From Bradyrhizobium sp. (lineage in GTDB: Bacteria > Pseudomonadota > Alphaproteobacteria > Rhizobiales > Xanthobacteraceae), in the NCBI GenBank assembly GCA_019243075.1, contig JAFAUV010000108.1, positions 1-15,035 on the forward strand: a DNA stretch of 15,035 nucleotides, in the 5' to 3' direction. A program made the position numbers and the translations under genes. Position 1 is the stretch's first letter. Each line of letters opens with the position of its first letter. Below the pieces are notes generated by a model. It had not been told where the DNA came from, did not search any database, and worked only from the letters and a program-made list of their open reading frames with translations. Shown here one piece after another: positions 13,647-15,035 of the stretch.

Positions 13647-15035
13647 ATGGGTATCTTCGACGCACTGACGACGGCGGTGGGCGGCCGTTCGACCCAGTCT
13701 TTCGCCCTCCAGAACATTTCCGGCAACATCGCGAACGCCTCGACCGTCGGCTACAAGGGCATCGATACCACCTTCGAGGACCTGATCCCCGACGCCACCG
13801 TGTCCAACAAGCAGGTCGCGGGCGGCGTCACCGCGTTCTCCCAGCAGACCATCACCACTCAGGGCACGGTCACGAACTCCACGGTCGCCACCAACATGGC
13901 GATCAACGGCGACGGCTTCTTCTCGGTGCAGAAGCCGACCTCCATCAGCGACAACGCGCCGGTGTTCGATGGCGTCACCGACTACACCCGTCGCGGCGAT
14001 TTCCAGGTCGACGCCAACGGCAACCTGGTCAACGGAGCCGGCTACTACCTGATGGGCGTCACCGTCGACCCCAAGACCGGCAACCCGACCGGCAACGTGC
14101 CGTCGGTGCTGCAATTCCAGAACAACTTCATCCCGGCGCAGGCGACGACCGCGCTGACCTACGCCGCGAACTTGCCGACGACGCCGAAGACGACGGCAAG
14201 CACAAGCGCCGCCGCCAACACGATCACCGCCGACGGCGGCATCAATCCTGCCGATTTCTCCACGGGCTTCAGTCCGCTGCAGTCAGGCACGGTTTCGCCG
14301 ATTACCAGCACCGCCTACACCGGCTCCGTCGTCGACAACGACAACACGGCCGGTGCGTCGCAGATCACCTCGTCAACGCAGATATTCGGCACCGCCGGCT
14401 CCACGTCCAACGACCTTGCGACCCCCGTAATCACCAACGGCTCGACGATGGTTGTCAACAGCACGACAATCAAGTTCGACGACACGGCGGCCCCCGGCAT
14501 TAATTTAAGCGGCGGCGTTTACACCGTCGGCCCCGGGGCGACCGTGGGCCAGCTCCTGACCACAATTGACACCATCACCGGTGCGGGGTCGACGGGGACA
14601 CCCTCCAGCGTTTCAGGCGGCGAGATCACGCTCCAGACCGGCACCACATCGAACATGACGGTCTCAGGAACCGGCAACGCGCTCGCCCAGCTCGGTCTGG
14701 GGAGCATCCCCGCCACCATTGCGCGGGGCGGTGGCATCACCGGCCATGGTCAGGTCATTGCCAACGACGTGACGACATTCACCAATGAATCGATCAGCGG
14801 CGGTGCTGTGACCGCCTACAATGCGGCAGGCACGCCGGTGAACCTGCAATTGCGCTGGGCCAAGGTCGACAGTGCCTCGCTCGGATCAGGACATCAGGAC
14901 AGCTGGCAGCTGTTCTATCAGACCAGCACCAGCGCGACCGGCACGACGCCGGAGTGGACGAATGTCGGCACGACCTTCACCTTCAATTCCAGCGGTGCAT
15001 TGGCGTCGCCGAGCGGCACGTCGATCAACCTTCCC
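13647..15035 (+). CDS. flgE: Flagellar hook protein FlgE, 5' part (gene runs off the window)
   Basis: 463 codons are visible without a stop. The N-terminus M-G-I-F-D-A-L-T-T-A-V-G-G and A-L-Q-N-I-S-G-N-I-A-N-A-S-T-V-G-Y-K at 23-40 form the rod/hook helix shared by axial proteins. M-A-I-N-G-D-G-F-F near 85-93 and Y-T-R-R-G-D-F near 113 are the next conserved hook blocks. The FlaE-type D2 fold resumes at about 384 with T-A-Y-N-A-A-G-T-P-V-N-L-Q-L-R-W. Between about 176 and 383 sits a Thr/Ser/Gly-rich insertion with a flagellin-hook-IN-like pattern. FlgE builds the hook, is exported by the flagellar type III system without cleavage and has no signal peptide. The ATG at 13647 is preceded by GGAGA at the right distance. 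Its sigma-54 promoter suggests the FlbD-controlled subpolar (Caulobacter-like) flagellum rather than the lateral one. Confidence 0.92.
   Translation, partial: MGIFDALTTAVGGRSTQSFALQNISGNIANASTVGYKGIDTTFEDLIPDATVSNKQVAGGVTAFSQQTITTQGTVTNSTVATNMAINGDGFFSVQKPTSISDNAPVFDGVTDYTRRGDFQVDANGNLVNGAGYYLMGVTVDPKTGNPTGNVPSVLQFQNNFIPAQATTALTYAANLPTTPKTTASTSAAANTITADGGINPADFSTGFSPLQSGTVSPITSTAYTGSVVDNDNTAGASQITSSTQIFGTAGSTSNDLATPVITNGSTMVVNSTTIKFDDTAAPGINLSGGVYTVGPGATVGQLLTTIDTITGAGSTGTPSSVSGGEITLQTGTTSNMTVSGTGNALAQLGLGSIPATIARGGGITGHGQVIANDVTTFTNESISGGAVTAYNAAGTPVNLQLRWAKVDSASLGSGHQDSWQLFYQTSTSATGTTPEWTNVGTTFTFNSSGALASPSGTSINLP

Noticed and set aside
13251..14114. 287-codon minus-strand frame covering brnT and flgE
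   Set aside because: Runs through brnT in the wrong frame and antisense to flgE; Val/Gly/Asp/Arg-rich without motifs.
13571..14503. 310-codon plus-strand frame across the start of flgE
   Set aside because: It is His/Arg-rich and out of frame with flgE, which has the conserved hook N-terminus and a proper ribosome site.

Overview
The window looks like chromosomal DNA of an alphaproteobacterium, most likely Bradyrhizobium or a close relative in the Nitrobacteraceae. This is inferred from high GC, Bradyrhizobium-like protein sequences (DUF2147 protein, solitary branched-chain amino-acid-type binding protein, Usp, SixA-like phosphatase) and a stem-loop repeat of the GAGCATGATC...GATCATGCTC type familiar from this group. 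It was not confirmed by any search. No rRNA, tRNA, CRISPR array or complete insertion sequence was seen.

Left part (1-6045): the 3' end of a DUF2147 gene is followed by a two-gene toxin-antitoxin operon (TumE/DUF6516-type toxin, HVO_A0114-type HTH antitoxin, ATGA overlap). Then come three genes on the minus strand: a periplasmic substrate-binding protein without transporter partners, a large secreted SGNH/GDSL hydrolase, and a YbhN/MprF-type (UPF0104) multi-spanning membrane protein. A perfect 16-bp palindrome lies just upstream of the hydrolase gene.

Middle (6046-10481): a 579-bp gene-free stretch holds an inverted repeat that could be the operator of the following DHA2-type MFS efflux gene. 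Two diverging small membrane-protein genes of unknown function and a short gene remnant follow. They are bracketed by two oppositely oriented copies of one stem-loop repeat, whose differences include one compensatory base pair. Next, on the minus strand, are a SixA-like histidine phosphatase and a universal stress protein, probably one operon.

Right part (10482-15035): a DAO-type FAD oxidoreductase with an unusual Pro/Arg-rich tail and an exported MsrB methionine sulfoxide reductase with a candidate ECF-sigma promoter are on the plus strand. A second toxin-antitoxin operon, BrnT with an XRE-type antitoxin, is on the minus strand. Divergent from it is flgE (flagellar hook), which runs off the window. 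The 245-bp region between brnT and flgE is dense with signals. On the brnT side there is a -35/-10 promoter with a palindrome in its spacer, and it predicts a leaderless GTG-start mRNA. On the flgE side there is a sigma-54 -24/-12 element, an IHF-like site near -50 and three tandem FlbD/ftr-like sites about 75-105 bp upstream. This is the layout known for Caulobacter class III flagellar genes.

The most notable points are the composite sigma-54 hook promoter, the roughly 200-residue flagellin-like insertion inside FlgE, the predicted leaderless and overlapping BrnT/XRE module, and the compensated repeat pair. I saw no clear new multi-gene system. The least explained block is the repeat-bracketed pair of membrane genes at 8028-9465.
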